In this document: in pieces, positions 8,210 to 19,101 of the stretch
How the letters are laid out: each line of letters opens with the position of its first letter
How positions within the stretch are numbered: position 1 is the stretch's first letter
DNA from: SG8-30 sp963695155
Lineage (GTDB): Bacteria; Pseudomonadota; Gammaproteobacteria; Steroidobacterales; Steroidobacteraceae
DNA: 64,000 nt
Direction: 5' to 3'
NCBI GenBank assembly: GCA_963695155.1
Contig: CAVOGD010000003.1
Coordinates: 62,001-126,000 of the forward strand
Translations under genes and position numbers: made by a program
Notes under the pieces: model-generated
Database searches by the model: none
The model's input: the letters and a program-made list of their open reading frames with translations, nothing else
Told to the model about the DNA's origin: nothing

Positions 8210-11200
8210 TCAGTTCACGCCGGTCTGCTGCCAGAAGGTACGGACCGGGGCGAGGTTGATGCCCACGCCGCAGTTCTCGAGGCCGACCAGGCACTGCGGC
8301 GGCGGGCGGCACTCGGCGCCGACGCAGGATTCCGGGTTGTCCGGGCTCGGGAACAGCCAGACGACCTCCGGCGCGATGCCGCCCTGCCGCAGCTCGACAT
8401 CGCGGTCTTCGGCGGAATCCGGCGGGTCCTCCGGGCTCTCGCGGTCGAGCACCGGCGCGCCGGTGTAGGCGCTCACCGTGTACAGCCGGTTGGTGCCCAC
8501 GCCTGGCGAACAGGAAGTGCTGACGCCCGTGGACGCGGAGTTCGGCTCGTACGTGGAGAACTGGATCATGCTCTGCACCGTGCGGGCCTCGGTCAGCGAC
8601 TTCTCGCCGGTCCAGCCGCCGCCGCCCGGGCGGCGCAGGTCCAGCCGCCAGCCGCTCGCGCCCGCCGGGATCGTCGGGCTGATGTCGGTCGTGATGTCGA
8701 GCAGGTTGACGTCCGCCTCGGTGATCGGCGTCAGGGTGTTGTACTGCGCCTGGGTGAGGCGCGCGAACGGCCGGTGGTCGCGCAGGCTGTAGAAGCGGTC
8801 CTGCGTGTTGAGGTTCAGCGGGTGCCCGCGGTAGCCGGAGCCCACCGCCACGTTCAGCCAGGTGCGGCCGCCGTAGCTCAGGAAGGCGAGGTCGGGTGCG
8901 CTGTAGAAGCGGCGGTTGCTCGAGTCCGGGTGCGTGGCCAGGTGGGCGTTGCCCAGCGAGGCGAACACGCCGCCCGTGACCAGCGAGGCGCGCGGCTGGG
9001 AATTGTTGATGTCGAAGCGCCACACGCGCCCGCCCATGTCGGCCGCATACATGCGGTCCGCGAAGCCGTCGCCGCTGAGGTCCACGACGCGTACGTCGCC
9101 GGGGATGCCGTGCGTCATGGACGCGAGGCGCAGGTCGGCGCCGGTGTCGGTGCTGCGTGCCGCGTACCACAGCACGTTGCCGCTGAACGCGTCCACCATG
9201 AAGACCTGGTTGCCGGCCGTGTCGATCGCGTAGGGACCGTTGTCCTGCACGGTGTCGTAGCCGCCGCCGAACACGAGCACGTACTTCAGCGCGTTCTGCG
9301 TCGCGCTCCCCACGTTGACGCGCGTGACCGCCGGCGTGGACCAGCTCTGCCCGGCGTTGTTCAGCCGGTGGCTGCCGGCCTCGGTGGGGCCGATCTTCCA
9401 CAGCAACTCGGGCGCCGTACGGACGGTCACGTCGAGGCCGTAGTAGTCGCTGCCGCCGCGGCGCATGCCGAAGAACAGGAGCACCCGGTCGCCGTCGGCG
9501 GGCTCGACGATGCCGTTGCTGTTGATGTCGATCTTGAGGGCGCGGATGTTGCCGTCCAGGCCGTAGACACGGCTGGCGACCGCCTCGTTGGTGAACAGGT
9601 CCCGGCCCCGCGCCAGCAGCTGGCTGGGAATGAAGGACCACAGCTCGCTGCCGTCCACGGCGTTGATCGCATGCAGGTAACCGTCGTTGGTCACGGTGAA
9701 GATGACGCCGTCGTTGACGTCCGGGCTGCCGGTGGTGCCGCCGTAGATCACGCTGGCCGGTCGGCCGTTCATCGGGTCGCCCAGTTTCAGGAGTGCATCC
9801 ACGGTGCTGCCGTTACCGTTCTCGTCGGCGATGTCGGCGCCGCGCAGCCATTCGAGCAGCGCGTCGCGACCCGGCAGCTCGGCCGCCGCGAGCCCCAGCG
9901 TGGACGTGAGCAGCAGCGGATTCGCGGTCGAGACCCGGTTCGCCAGCCCGGTCAGCGGCGTCGCGCTGACCAGGTCGCTGTAGACGTTGCGCAGGGCAGG
10001 CGCCGGCTGCTGGGCCGCCGCACCTCCCAGCGTGACGTCATCGCCGTCCACGACGGTGTTCCAGTAGCTCTGCGCCGTGGTGCGGAAGAAGCCGGTCGAT
10101 CACCTCGATCGCCGGCAGGCCCGCGGCATCCGTGATGATGCCGTCCGGGCTCAGCCGGTACTTCTTCAGGTTGCCGGGCCAGGCGTAGGTCTCGGTGGGC
10201 CGGAACACGGTCACGTACAGGTCGTTCAGGTTCTGCGTGCGGTTGAAGGCGTTGACCGATACCGCGGGCGCCGTGAACGACGTGTTGTACTGCAGGATGG
10301 TGCGCACGATGTTGGTGAGCACCGTGCTCAGGGTGGACGTGTCGCTGGCCTCGTAGAACACGCCGCCCGCGCCGGCGGCGGTGTTGCGCAACGCGGCCGA
10401 GCCGCGCACCTCGTCGCCGAAGCCGATCGTGTAGGTCGTCGCGTTCTGTATGCCCGGCAGCGTCGGGCGCAGGTCGCTGTTGTACATGTGGGCGGCGATC
10501 TCCTCGAGGCATCGGCCCCAGCCCGTGCCGGTGCAGTTGCGCCCGATCAGCCCCTGGATCTCGGTGTCGGCGCTGTTGTCCGCGGTCGGCTCGCCGTCGG
10601 TCAGCAGCACGATGAAGTTCCGCTGGCAGGAAGTCTGCAGCGGGCTCAGGTACCGGCTGGTGTTGGCCGGGTCGCGCGAACTCGCCACGCTGGGCTGGTG
10701 GCCGCCCGTCCCCGGCCAGCGCCTGGAGTTGACGCCATACCGGACCAGCCCCCCGCTCAGGTAGCGGTAGGCCTCCAGCATGCTCTCCGACAGCGGCGTG
10801 CAGCCGTCCGCGTTCATCGCTGCGATATCGGCCTTCATCACCGTCGCGTTGGCGGCGACCGGGCCGATCTCGCGCAGCACCATGCCGCCCTCCGCGGTGC
10901 CCTCCGTAGCCGCAGCTGTTGTCGGTGTTGTTGCTGAACCGCATCAGTCCCAGGTTCACGTTGTCCGATAGCGCCAGCTGGTCGATGGTGCGACTGGCAA
11001 CGTCCTGCATGATCTCAAGGCGCGTCTGCGTCGTCGTCGAGGCGTTGCGCAGCCAGTTGATGTAGTTGGCGGAATAGAACACGTAGCTGCCGTTCGCGCC
11101 GTTCGCGTTCCACTGGATGGCCTGCGCCACGTTCGCGGTCCACGGGCCGGCGGCCTGGTCGGCGGCCCACAGGCGCGTGAGGTTCACACCGTCGCCATGC

Positions 11201-11670
11201 AGGCCGGCGTCGTCCCGGCACTCGACCCAGACGCTGTTGCCCGTGTTGCCCTGGATGCTGCGCCAGCGCGGGCCGCCGCCGCGGAACTGCGCCGCGGGGT
11301 TGGCGATGTAGTAGCCGGCCGTCGGGAAGGCCTGCAGCGCCGCGTTGCACTTGAAGGCGACCATCGGCACCGAGTTGTTGTTGGTGCAGCTGGGCGGGCT
11401 GCTGGAGTTCGACCCCGTCCGGAAATAGACGCGGTTCGGGTTGCAGCTACCCGGATAGGTGGTCGCCGGGTCGAACGGAACCTGCGTCGTGACGTTGGTC
11501 CGCATGCTGCCCGACGTGTCCATGATGAACAGGATGTTGGGCCGCTGGGCCGCGACCGTGTTGCCCGCACCGGTGAAGATCTCGGCTTCGTCGGCCGCGG
11601 CCGCGCCCGCGAGCGCCACGAGCGAAGCCGTGCAGGCCACTCGGACGGTCAATGCGATGAACTTGTTCAT
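8210..11670 (-). CDS. pilY1: PilY1 tip adhesin (two frameshifts)
   Basis: PilY1 is a large secreted type IV pilus tip protein for adhesion and surface sensing. A signal peptide ends near residue 26 (AGAAAADEA). A von Willebrand A-like domain with MIDAS motif DTSGSM is at residues 51-56. The C-terminal half is the beta-propeller with VTNDGYLHAINAVDG, the calcium-binding loop DINSNGIVEPADGD (about 711-724) and DLSGDGFADRMYAADMGG. Two +1 insertions interrupt the gene, near 10898-10903 (GGAGGGCACC, expected GGAGGCACC) and near 10090-10095 (CGGCTTCTTCC, expected CGGTTCTTCC). Removing them gives an uninterrupted protein of 1,152 residues. The gene is probably intact in the organism. Confidence 0.93.
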
Positions 11671-11680
11671 GACGGGTGAC

Positions 11681-12109
11681 TCACTGGGGGTTGGCGCCGG
11701 CGACCAGTCGCAGGCGCGTCAGGGCCCCGGTATCGGGCCGGTAGAACACATAGAGGCGCTTGCTGCCGCCCTGGGCGGCGTCGCGCAGCCGCGCGTACGG
11801 GACGGCCTCGTCGCCGATGAAATAGCGCGTCTGCCCATCGAACTTCAGGCGCAGCGTGGCGCAGGCCTGGCACTCCCTGGCCGACAGCGTGCCGCCGGGC
11901 GTGCCCGGCAGCGCCACCAGGTCGGTGCCGCTCTCGAGGCACTGCTCGATCGTGACCAGGCGTGGCTGGGCCGTGGCCGTGGCCGCCGCCAGGGCGCCGA
12001 TCGCGGCGGCGAGCAGGCAGGCGCGCCGCAGGCGGCCCGCGCCGCGCTGTCCAGGGGTCCTGTCGTTCATGTCTGGATCGCTCATGTGACCGTCTCCGTC
12101 GAAGTTCAT
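11681..12109 (-). CDS. Secreted protein of unknown function in the pilus operon
   Basis: A protein of up to 142 residues that I do not recognise. It starts with ATG overlapping the pilX stop (ATGA), which supports translational coupling. The most natural signal peptide begins at the internal Met14: basic RLRRA, a hydrophobic stretch, then ATATAQP. The mature part is about 95 residues and carries the cysteines EQCLES and ECQAC. It ends 10 bases before pilY1. The position between pilX and pilY1 suggests a role in pilus assembly or in PilY1 folding or export, but that is inference. In Pseudomonas the accessory gene pilY2 lies on the other side of pilY1, so equivalence is doubtful. Confidence 0.75.
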   Translation of the reverse strand: MNFDGDGHMSDPDMNDRTPGQRGAGRLRRACLLAAAIGALAAATATAQPRLVTIEQCLESGTDLVALPGTPGGTLSARECQACATLRLKFDGQTRYFIGDEAVPYARLRDAAQGGSKRLYVFYRPDTGALTRLRLVAGANPQ

Positions 12110-12564
12110 GTGCCGCCCGGGCCGACAATGTAGAAACTCTGCACGTGCTGCGACAGCGCGCCGCCGGGCGCCGTGCCCGTGGCATCCACCTGGAAGTGGT
12201 ACGCCGTGAAGCCGGTGCCGAGGCTGTAGCCGGTCAGGCCGGTGCCGACCGGCGTCTCGCCCACGAACTGCAGCTGGTAGGCGTACAGGTCGCCCGGCGA
12301 GTTGGGCACCGCGATGGGCGCCTGCACGACGCCCACGCTGGTGCTCAGCATCGGGTTGGCCAGCGCATCCTCGACCGCCACCTCGGCCGCCTGGAACGAG
12401 CGTTCCTGCAGCTGCGTGTTGCCGGCCATGCGCAGCTCCAGCGTGGAGGTCACGACGCCGGACACGGCCAGGATCGTGAGCACCAGCAGCAGGATGAGTC
12501 CGACGACCAGCGCGGCGCCGCCCTGCCGGGCGCCCATCGAGCCTGTCATGAGCTTGCTGTTCAT
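12106..12564 (-). CDS. pilX: Type IV pilus minor protein PilX
   Basis: A 152-residue protein with the PilX-type N-terminus. After GARQGG comes AALVVGLILLLVLTILAVSG, then ELRMAGNTQLQERSFQAAE, a pattern typical of the PilX N-terminal domain (hydrophobic helix followed by Q..R..QAAE). It lacks the Glu5 of ordinary pilins. PilX works in the priming complex of minor pilins beneath PilY1. The start is taken at 12564, where its ATG overlaps the pilW stop codon by four bases. The gene downstream overlaps it in the same way. Confidence 0.88.
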   Translation of the reverse strand: MNSKLMTGSMGARQGGAALVVGLILLLVLTILAVSGVVTSTLELRMAGNTQLQERSFQAAEVAVEDALANPMLSTSVGVVQAPIAVPNSPGDLYAYQLQFVGETPVGTGLTGYSLGTGFTAYHFQVDATGTAPGGALSQHVQSFYIVGPGGT

Positions 12565-13568
12565 CGGCGCGTATTCCTCAAGGCGACCGTCTTGCTGACC
12601 AGCACGCGGCGGAACGCGTCGTTGGGCGTCACCACGCGGTCGGCGTACGTGTAGGTGCGGTCGTCGGTGTAGGTGAAGTCGGGCTGCTCGGCCCGCACCA
12701 GCATCCAGAAGCGCACGGCCACGATGGCGTCGCCGGCCGGGATCGCGGTCACGTCGCCCACGAAGTAGTCGGCATTCTGGTCGGCATTCTGGTCGGCGCC
12801 GAACTCGACCTGCAGGTCCTCGACGCCCGGCACGATCTGCTGGTCGACGATGGCCGGCGCGCCGCCCACGAAGCCCAGCTGCTTGCGCCGCAAAGACGGC
12901 GTGCCGACGCGCTGGTCCGAGTCCTGGTCCACGTAGTAGCCGTGGGCGACCAGCGCGCGCGACTCGGACAGCGGCGGCAGGTAACCGGCGGGCAGCACGC
13001 CGCCCGCGAACAGCGAGCCCTGCACGCGGCTGGTCTGCACCTTGATCTGGCCGGCGCTGCCGGGCAGGGCCCCCGCGCCGATGACCTGCGTCGAGGCGCG
13101 GCGCACCGTGAGCTGGTCCGCACCGGCGACGGCCGCGCCGAAGGCGGCGCAGGCGAGGCCGTAGGCGTTGTTGTTGCTCTCGACGTACGCGGGCAGCTTC
13201 ACGGCCCACATCGCGCCGCAGGCGTTGATGGTGCCCGTATAGGCGACCAGGTCGGCCGGCAGCATGTAGGTCGCATCCACCGCCGGCAGGTTGCCCAGGT
13301 CCAGCGCCGGGCCGTTCTCGACCAGGTCGGCGCGGCTGTTCAGGCCCCAGTAGTTGGCCATGCGCAGGTCGGCCTCGATCGTGCTCACCGCGTAGCGCGC
13401 GGTCTCCTGCAGGCGCGCCGCGGCGTCGTTGGTCTGGTACAGGTCGCGGGTCTTGCCGAACACCGTGACCGCGCCGGCCAGCAGGAACACGCCGATGGCC
13501 ATGGAGACCATCAGCTCGACGACGCTGAGGCCGCGCTGCAGGCGCCGCTTGCTGCTCGAGGCGTTCAT
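12561..13568 (-). CDS. pilW: Type IV pilus minor pilin PilW
   Basis: A 335-residue minor pilin with prepilin leader ending at Gly13 (KRRLQRG), then LSVVELMVSMAIGVFLLAG with Glu at mature position 5. The segment AARLQETARYAVSTIEADLRMANYWG is a PilW hallmark. It primes pilus assembly together with PilV, PilX and FimT/U. The acidic stretch GADQNADQNADYF comes from a 12-base tandem duplication (ATTCTGGTCGGC on the plus strand, about 12774-12797). Start and stop overlap the adjacent genes by ATGA. Confidence 0.92.
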   Translation of the reverse strand: MNASSSKRRLQRGLSVVELMVSMAIGVFLLAGAVTVFGKTRDLYQTNDAAARLQETARYAVSTIEADLRMANYWGLNSRADLVENGPALDLGNLPAVDATYMLPADLVAYTGTINACGAMWAVKLPAYVESNNNAYGLACAAFGAAVAGADQLTVRRASTQVIGAGALPGSAGQIKVQTSRVQGSLFAGGVLPAGYLPPLSESRALVAHGYYVDQDSDQRVGTPSLRRKQLGFVGGAPAIVDQQIVPGVEDLQVEFGADQNADQNADYFVGDVTAIPAGDAIVAVRFWMLVRAEQPDFTYTDDRTYTYADRVVTPNDAFRRVLVSKTVALRNTRR

Positions 13569-14062
13569 GTCGCGAACCCGATCTGGAACTGCACCGGCGC
13601 GACCTCGCCGACCTCGACCCAGCGCACGGTCACCACGTAATTGGCAGGCTCGCCGACGCCCACGGGGGGCGTCACCACGACCTGGCCCTCGCCATTCGGC
13701 AGCAACTGGGCGATGGCCCCTTTCCAGCGGCTCAGGTCGCTCGTCGCGAGTTCATTGGGCGTGCAGCCGGCCGTGGTGTAGCACGTGGCCACCGCAACGG
13801 CGACGTCGGCAAACGCCGCGTCGTAGCCGGCCACTGCGCCGCGGTTGCTGCGGATCCGGTCCGCCAGGTCGGCGGCCAGATTGACCGCATGCGTGCGATA
13901 GACGGCCGTGCGGCCGGCCTGCAGGCTGTTGAGGTACAGAGCGGCGATGCCGAGCAGGCCGATGGCCAGCACGACCAGCGCGACCAGCGCCTCGACCATC
14001 GTGAAGCCCGACTGTGTGCTGCGCCGTGGTGTCGTTGTCAGGGACATGTTGCCGTCATCCAT
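13565..14062 (-). CDS. pilV: Type IV pilus minor pilin PilV
   Basis: A 165-residue prepilin. The leader ends at SGF with the helix FTMVEALVALVVLAIGLLG, which carries Glu5 and the VxxLxxGLLG pattern of PilV. This is followed by the family stretch AALYLNSLQAGRTAVYRTHAVNLAADLADRIR. The protein starts at 14062 and its stop overlaps the pilW start. An in-frame downstream Met (residue 6) is an alternative start. It belongs to the minor pilin priming complex. Confidence 0.9.
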   Translation of the reverse strand: MDDGNMSLTTTPRRSTQSGFTMVEALVALVVLAIGLLGIAALYLNSLQAGRTAVYRTHAVNLAADLADRIRSNRGAVAGYDAAFADVAVAVATCYTTAGCTPNELATSDLSRWKGAIAQLLPNGEGQVVVTPPVGVGEPANYVVTVRWVEVGEVAPVQFQIGFAT

Positions 14063-14065
14063 GGT

Positions 14066-14674
14066 TCAGGAAACGAGGCAACCGGCGACGGGTCCGCCGA
14101 TCGCGTCAACGAGGGCCTGGATCTCGGCCCGGTCGCGCGACACGCCGGCCCGGCCGGTCACGGAGATCAGGATGCCGCGGGCCGACGACAGCTGGCCGGA
14201 CGAGGCGCGGTTGCCACGGTCGTCGCACAGCACGAGCTGGGCGGCGTTGGCATTGAGGGCAAAGCCGTTGTCCAGGTAGGTGATGCGCAGCGGGTTCGCC
14301 GAGGCGCGGCCCGTCACGGCGCCCGGCAGCGGCTCGTGCTGCAGCAGCAGCGCCTCGCCGGCGTCACGCTGGCCGCTCTGGTTCGTGTCCACGAAGGTGA
14401 TCCAGCCGAGCAGCTGTGCGGAAGCCGCGCAGGTCGGGTTGGCCACCTGCGGCGCGGCGCTGGTGCACAGGGTGACCGGCTGGCGCCGCTTGATCGCCTC
14501 GGAACGCGCCATGTGCAGCGCCACCATGACGTCGTTGGCGGCGCCCGTGATGCGCGCGTTGCGCCAGAAATCGCCCATGGCCGGCACGCCGATGCCGAGC
14601 AGGACGCCCGCGATGATCAGTACGGTCATCAGTTCCAGCAACGAGAAACCGCGTGGTCGGGTGTTCATGGGCAC
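14066..14674 (-). CDS. fimT: Minor pilin FimT/FimU (GspH-type prepilin)
   Basis: A 202-residue GspH/FimT-type prepilin. The leader (M)PMNTRPRG is followed by FSLLELMTVLIIAGVLLGIG with Glu5, then ARSEAIKRRQPVTLC, the segment of the GspH/FimT fold. In Pseudomonas FimU opens the fimU-pilVWXY1Y2E operon and in Xanthomonas a FimT-type protein does; here too it is the first gene. The start is 14674, or 14668 if the second Met is used. Upstream lies a 242-base divergent region shared with pyrG that contains a CRP-type site. Confidence 0.88.
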   Translation of the reverse strand: MPMNTRPRGFSLLELMTVLIIAGVLLGIGVPAMGDFWRNARITGAANDVMVALHMARSEAIKRRQPVTLCTSAAPQVANPTCAASAQLLGWITFVDTNQSGQRDAGEALLLQHEPLPGAVTGRASANPLRITYLDNGFALNANAAQLVLCDDRGNRASSGQLSSARGILISVTGRAGVSRDRAEIQALVDAIGGPVAGCLVS

Positions 14675-14783
14675 TGACTATAGGCGCGCGCGCCGCGCCT
14701 GGAAGGGGCAACCGACGGGCGCGCCGCCCGCGGCGACGAGCGGCAGAAAAGAGTTCCCGATCAGTCTCTTATGTCAACCTCTT

Positions 14784-14799
14784 TGTGACGCACTTCACA
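14784..14799. promoter_or_regulatory. CRP/Vfr/Clp-type operator in the pilus-pyrG control region
   Basis: TGTGA (14784-14788), six bases, TCACA (14795-14799) is a perfect match to the two half-sites bound by CRP-family regulators. It lies between the pilus operon and pyrG, seven bases upstream of a TTGACA (14772-14777 read on the minus strand) that could be the -35 of the pilus promoter. No good minus-strand -10 was found. Control of type IV pili by Vfr or Clp is known in related bacteria. That this site acts on the pilus operon is inferred. Confidence 0.6.
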
Positions 14800-14805
14800 T
14801 TTTCG

Positions 14806-14835
14806 TTGGTGCGCTGCGCAGCTCTCCGCTAGACT
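14806..14835 (+). promoter_or_regulatory. Candidate sigma-70 promoter of pyrG
   Basis: TTGGTG (14806-14811), an 18-base spacer and TAGACT (14830-14835) match the sigma-70 consensus at 4 of 6 and 4 of 6 positions, among the better candidates in this GC-rich window. A transcript would start near 14842 and leave a leader of about 75 bases before the pyrG ATG. Confidence 0.5.
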
Positions 14836-14916
14836 GAACTCCCGTCGTGATACGCGCGCGACCGGAACGGCCGGACGGCTCGCGTTGCGCGCCCAGCAAG
14901 CGGCGGGAGTTCCCGG

Positions 14917-16559
<1,643 letters not shown>

Positions 16560-16563
<4 letters not shown>

Positions 16564-17393
16564 AACTGTGTGGCTTCGAGGCCGGCGCCGACCGGCCGCT
16601 GTTCCTGATCGCCGGGCCCTGCGTGGTGGAGAGCGAGGCGCTGACGGTCGAGATCGCCGGGCGATTGCGCGACCTGACGACCGCGCTGGGCGTGCCGTTC
16701 ATCTTCAAGGCGTCCTACGACAAGGCCAACCGTTCCTCGGCCGGCGCGTACCGCGGCCCGGGCATCGAGGCGGGCTTGCGGATCCTGGCCGGGGTCAGGC
16801 GGCAACTCGGCGTGCCGGTGCTGACCGACGTGCACGAGGACTCGCCGCTCGACGAGGTGGCCGCGGCGGTGGACGTGCTGCAGACGCCGGCCTTCCTCTG
16901 CCGGCAGACCAACTTCATCGTCAACGCCTGCGCGCAGGGCCGGCCGGTCAACATCAAGAAGGGCCAGTTCCTCAGCCCCTGGGAGATGCGGAACGTGCTG
17001 GACAAGGCGCGCTCCACCGGCAACGAGCAGCTGCTGTTGTGCGAGCGCGGCTTCAGCTTCGGCTACAACAACCTCGTCTCCGACATGCGCGCGCTGGCCA
17101 TCATGCGCGGCTTCGGCGCGCCCGTCGTGTTCGACGCCACGCACTCCGTGCAGTTGCCGGGCGCCAGGGGGACGGCGTCGGGCGGGCAGCGCGAGTTCAT
17201 ACCGGTGCTGGCGCGTGCGGCGGTGGCGGCCGGCGTGGCCGGCGTGTTCATGGAGACGCACCCCGATCCCGCGCAGGCGCTGTCGGACGGACCCAACGCC
17301 TGGCCGCTGGACCGCATGCCCGCGCTGCTGGAGGCGCTGGTCGAACTCGACCGCAGCGTCAAGTCGCGACCCTTCGAGGAGGACCGCCTGTGA
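16560..17393 (+). CDS. kdsA: 3-deoxy-8-phosphooctulonate synthase
   Basis: KdsA condenses phosphoenolpyruvate with arabinose-5-phosphate to give Kdo-8-phosphate for the LPS inner core. The 277-residue protein has LIAGPCVVES, FKASYDKANRSS, the PEP-site TDVHE, NIKKGQFLSPW and the C-terminal ETHPDPAQALSDGPN, all diagnostic for KdsA. Its ATG overlaps the pyrG stop and its TGA overlaps the eno GTG (GTGA). The Kdo activating enzyme KdsB lies 44 kb away in this window. Confidence 0.97.
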
Positions 17394-18673
17394 ACCGGAT
17401 TGCCGACGTGCGTGGCCGCGAGATCATCGATTCGCGCGGCAACCCCACCGTCGAGGCCGACGTGGTGCTCGAATCGGGCGTCGTCGGTCGGGCGGCCGCG
17501 CCGTCGGGTGCCTCGACCGGCACGCGCGAGGCGGTCGAGCTGCGCGACGGCGACCGGGCGCGGTACCTGGGCAAGGGCGTGCGGAAGGCGGTGGCGCACG
17601 TCAACGGCGAATTGCGCAAGGCGCTGCGGGGTCGCGATGCCTCGGACCAGGCCGGCCTGGACGGCCTGATGTGCGAACTCGACGGCACCGACAACAAGGC
17701 GCGGCTGGGCGCCAACGCCATCGTGGCCGTGTCGCTGGCCAACGCCCATGCGGTGGCGAGGCAGCGCGGCATGGGCCTGTACCGGCTGCTGGGCGGCGAC
17801 GAGGCGGCCGGCATGCCGGTGCCGATGATGAACATCATCAACGGCGGCGCACACGCGGACAACAGCCTGGACATCCAGGAGTTCATGATCCTGCCGGTCG
17901 GCGCGCCGAGTTTCTCGGAAGCGCTGCGCTGCGGCGCAGAGGTGTTCCACGGCCTCAAGAAGCTGCTGCAGGAACGCGGCCTGAACACGGCCGTGGGCGA
18001 CGAGGGCGGCTTCGCGCCCAACCTGCCGTCCAACGAGGCGGCGCTGACCACCCTCCTCGAGGCGATCAGCCTGGCCGGTTACCAGGCGGGCCGCGACGTG
18101 TACCTGGGCCTGGACGTGGCGAGCAGCGAGTTCTACCGGGACGGGCGCTACGTGCTGGCGTCCGAGGGACGCGAGTTCACCAGCGGCCAGTTTGCCGACT
18201 ACCTGTCGGAACTGGTGTTCCGCTACCCGGTGATTTCCATCGAGGACGGCATGGCCGAGGGCGACTGGGACGGCTGGGCCGGCCTCACCGCCAAGCTGGG
18301 CGGGCGCGTGCAGGTGGTCGGCGACGACGTGTTCGTCACCAACACGGCGATCCTCGCGGAAGGCATCGCGAAGAAGGTGGCGAATGCCATCCTCATCAAG
18401 CCGAACCAGATCGGTACGCTGACCGAGACGCTGGCCGCCATCGACATGGCCACGCGCGCGGGTTATGCCTCGGTGATCTCGCACCGCTCGGGCGAGACGG
18501 AGGACAGCACGATCGCCGACATCGCGGTGGGCACGGCGGCCACGCAGATCAAGACGGGATCGCTGTCGCGATCCGACCGCATGGCCAAGTACAACCAGTT
18601 GCTGCGCATCGAGGCGGAGCTGGGTGATCGCGCCCGCTATGCGGGCAAGGACGCGTTTCCCGTCAAGGTGTAG
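17390..18673 (+). CDS. eno: Enolase
   Basis: Enolase interconverts 2-phosphoglycerate and PEP; in Gammaproteobacteria it may also be part of the RNA degradosome. The 427-residue sequence has GREIIDSRGNPTVEADV, PSGASTGTREAVELRDG, the metal ligands in GLDVASSEFY, SIEDGMAEGDWDGW and GDDVFVTN, and the signature ILIKPNQIGTLTET with SHRSGETEDSTIADIAV. It begins with GTG overlapping the kdsA stop by four bases, so coupling is likely. A single palindromic repeat (cluster C) abuts its stop codon and may serve as its transcript 3' end. Confidence 0.98.
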   Translation: MNRIADVRGREIIDSRGNPTVEADVVLESGVVGRAAAPSGASTGTREAVELRDGDRARYLGKGVRKAVAHVNGELRKALRGRDASDQAGLDGLMCELDGTDNKARLGANAIVAVSLANAHAVARQRGMGLYRLLGGDEAAGMPVPMMNIINGGAHADNSLDIQEFMILPVGAPSFSEALRCGAEVFHGLKKLLQERGLNTAVGDEGGFAPNLPSNEAALTTLLEAISLAGYQAGRDVYLGLDVASSEFYRDGRYVLASEGREFTSGQFADYLSELVFRYPVISIEDGMAEGDWDGWAGLTAKLGGRVQVVGDDVFVTNTAILAEGIAKKVANAILIKPNQIGTLTETLAAIDMATRAGYASVISHRSGETEDSTIADIAVGTAATQIKTGSLSRSDRMAKYNQLLRIEAELGDRARYAGKDAFPVKV

Positions 18674-18691
18674 GAGGGGTCTGACCCCTCC
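18673..18691. repeat. Single GGGGTC-TGACCCC palindrome (cluster C) behind eno
   Basis: GGAGGGGTC, one T, GACCCCTCC form a perfect 19-base palindrome immediately after the eno TAG. This is the minimal form of the repeat family seen in clusters A, B, D and E. A hairpin here could protect or end the eno message, but no T-run follows. Confidence 0.85.
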
Positions 18692-18762
18692 GCAAGACCC
18701 GCGATGGCACCACCTGCCGGGTATCACCTCTCTTTAACAAAACGTGGTAATCTCCTGATCCC

Positions 18763-19095
18763 ATGAGGGTTCTCGCCACCGTCCTCATTGCCGTCCTGCT
18801 GTTGCTGCAGTACCGGCTGTGGATTTCCGACGAGGGCGCCAGGGAAGTCTGGCAGCTCGGCGACGCCGTCGCCGGCCAGCGCGTCGACAACGAAGTGCTG
18901 CGCCAGCGCAACGACCAGCTCAAGGCCGAGGTGCAGGATCTCAAGCAGGGACTCGCGGCGCTCGAGGAGCGCGCGCGCCACGACCTGGGCATGGTCGGTG
19001 CCAGCGAGACCTTCTACCACGTCGTGGATCCGCAGGACGTGCCTGCCATCCGCCTGCCGACCGAACCCTCCACCCTCCAGGCCACCGGGCGGTAA
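18763..19095 (+). CDS. ftsB: Cell division protein FtsB
   Basis: FtsB forms the FtsQLB complex that signals septal peptidoglycan synthesis. The 110-residue protein has one N-terminal membrane helix (about residues 3-16, LATVLIAVLLLLQY). A coiled coil follows (about 35-70, VLRQRNDQLKAEVQDLKQGLAALEERARHDL), then the GASETFYHVVD segment typical of FtsB. It sits between eno and ispD as in E. coli. The 89 bases before it contain repeat C and an AT-rich stretch with TGGTAATCT (18745-18753), which resembles an extended -10 but is only ten bases from the ATG. Confidence 0.93.
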   Translation: MRVLATVLIAVLLLLQYRLWISDEGAREVWQLGDAVAGQRVDNEVLRQRNDQLKAEVQDLKQGLAALEERARHDLGMVGASETFYHVVDPQDVPAIRLPTEPSTLQATGR

Positions 19096-19101
19096 GCACA
19101 G

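Noticed and set aside
8156..10135. Plus-strand frame of 659 codons opposite pilY1
   Set aside because: Low-complexity R/A/V/H-rich translation, no recognisable domain; the minus strand codes for PilY1.
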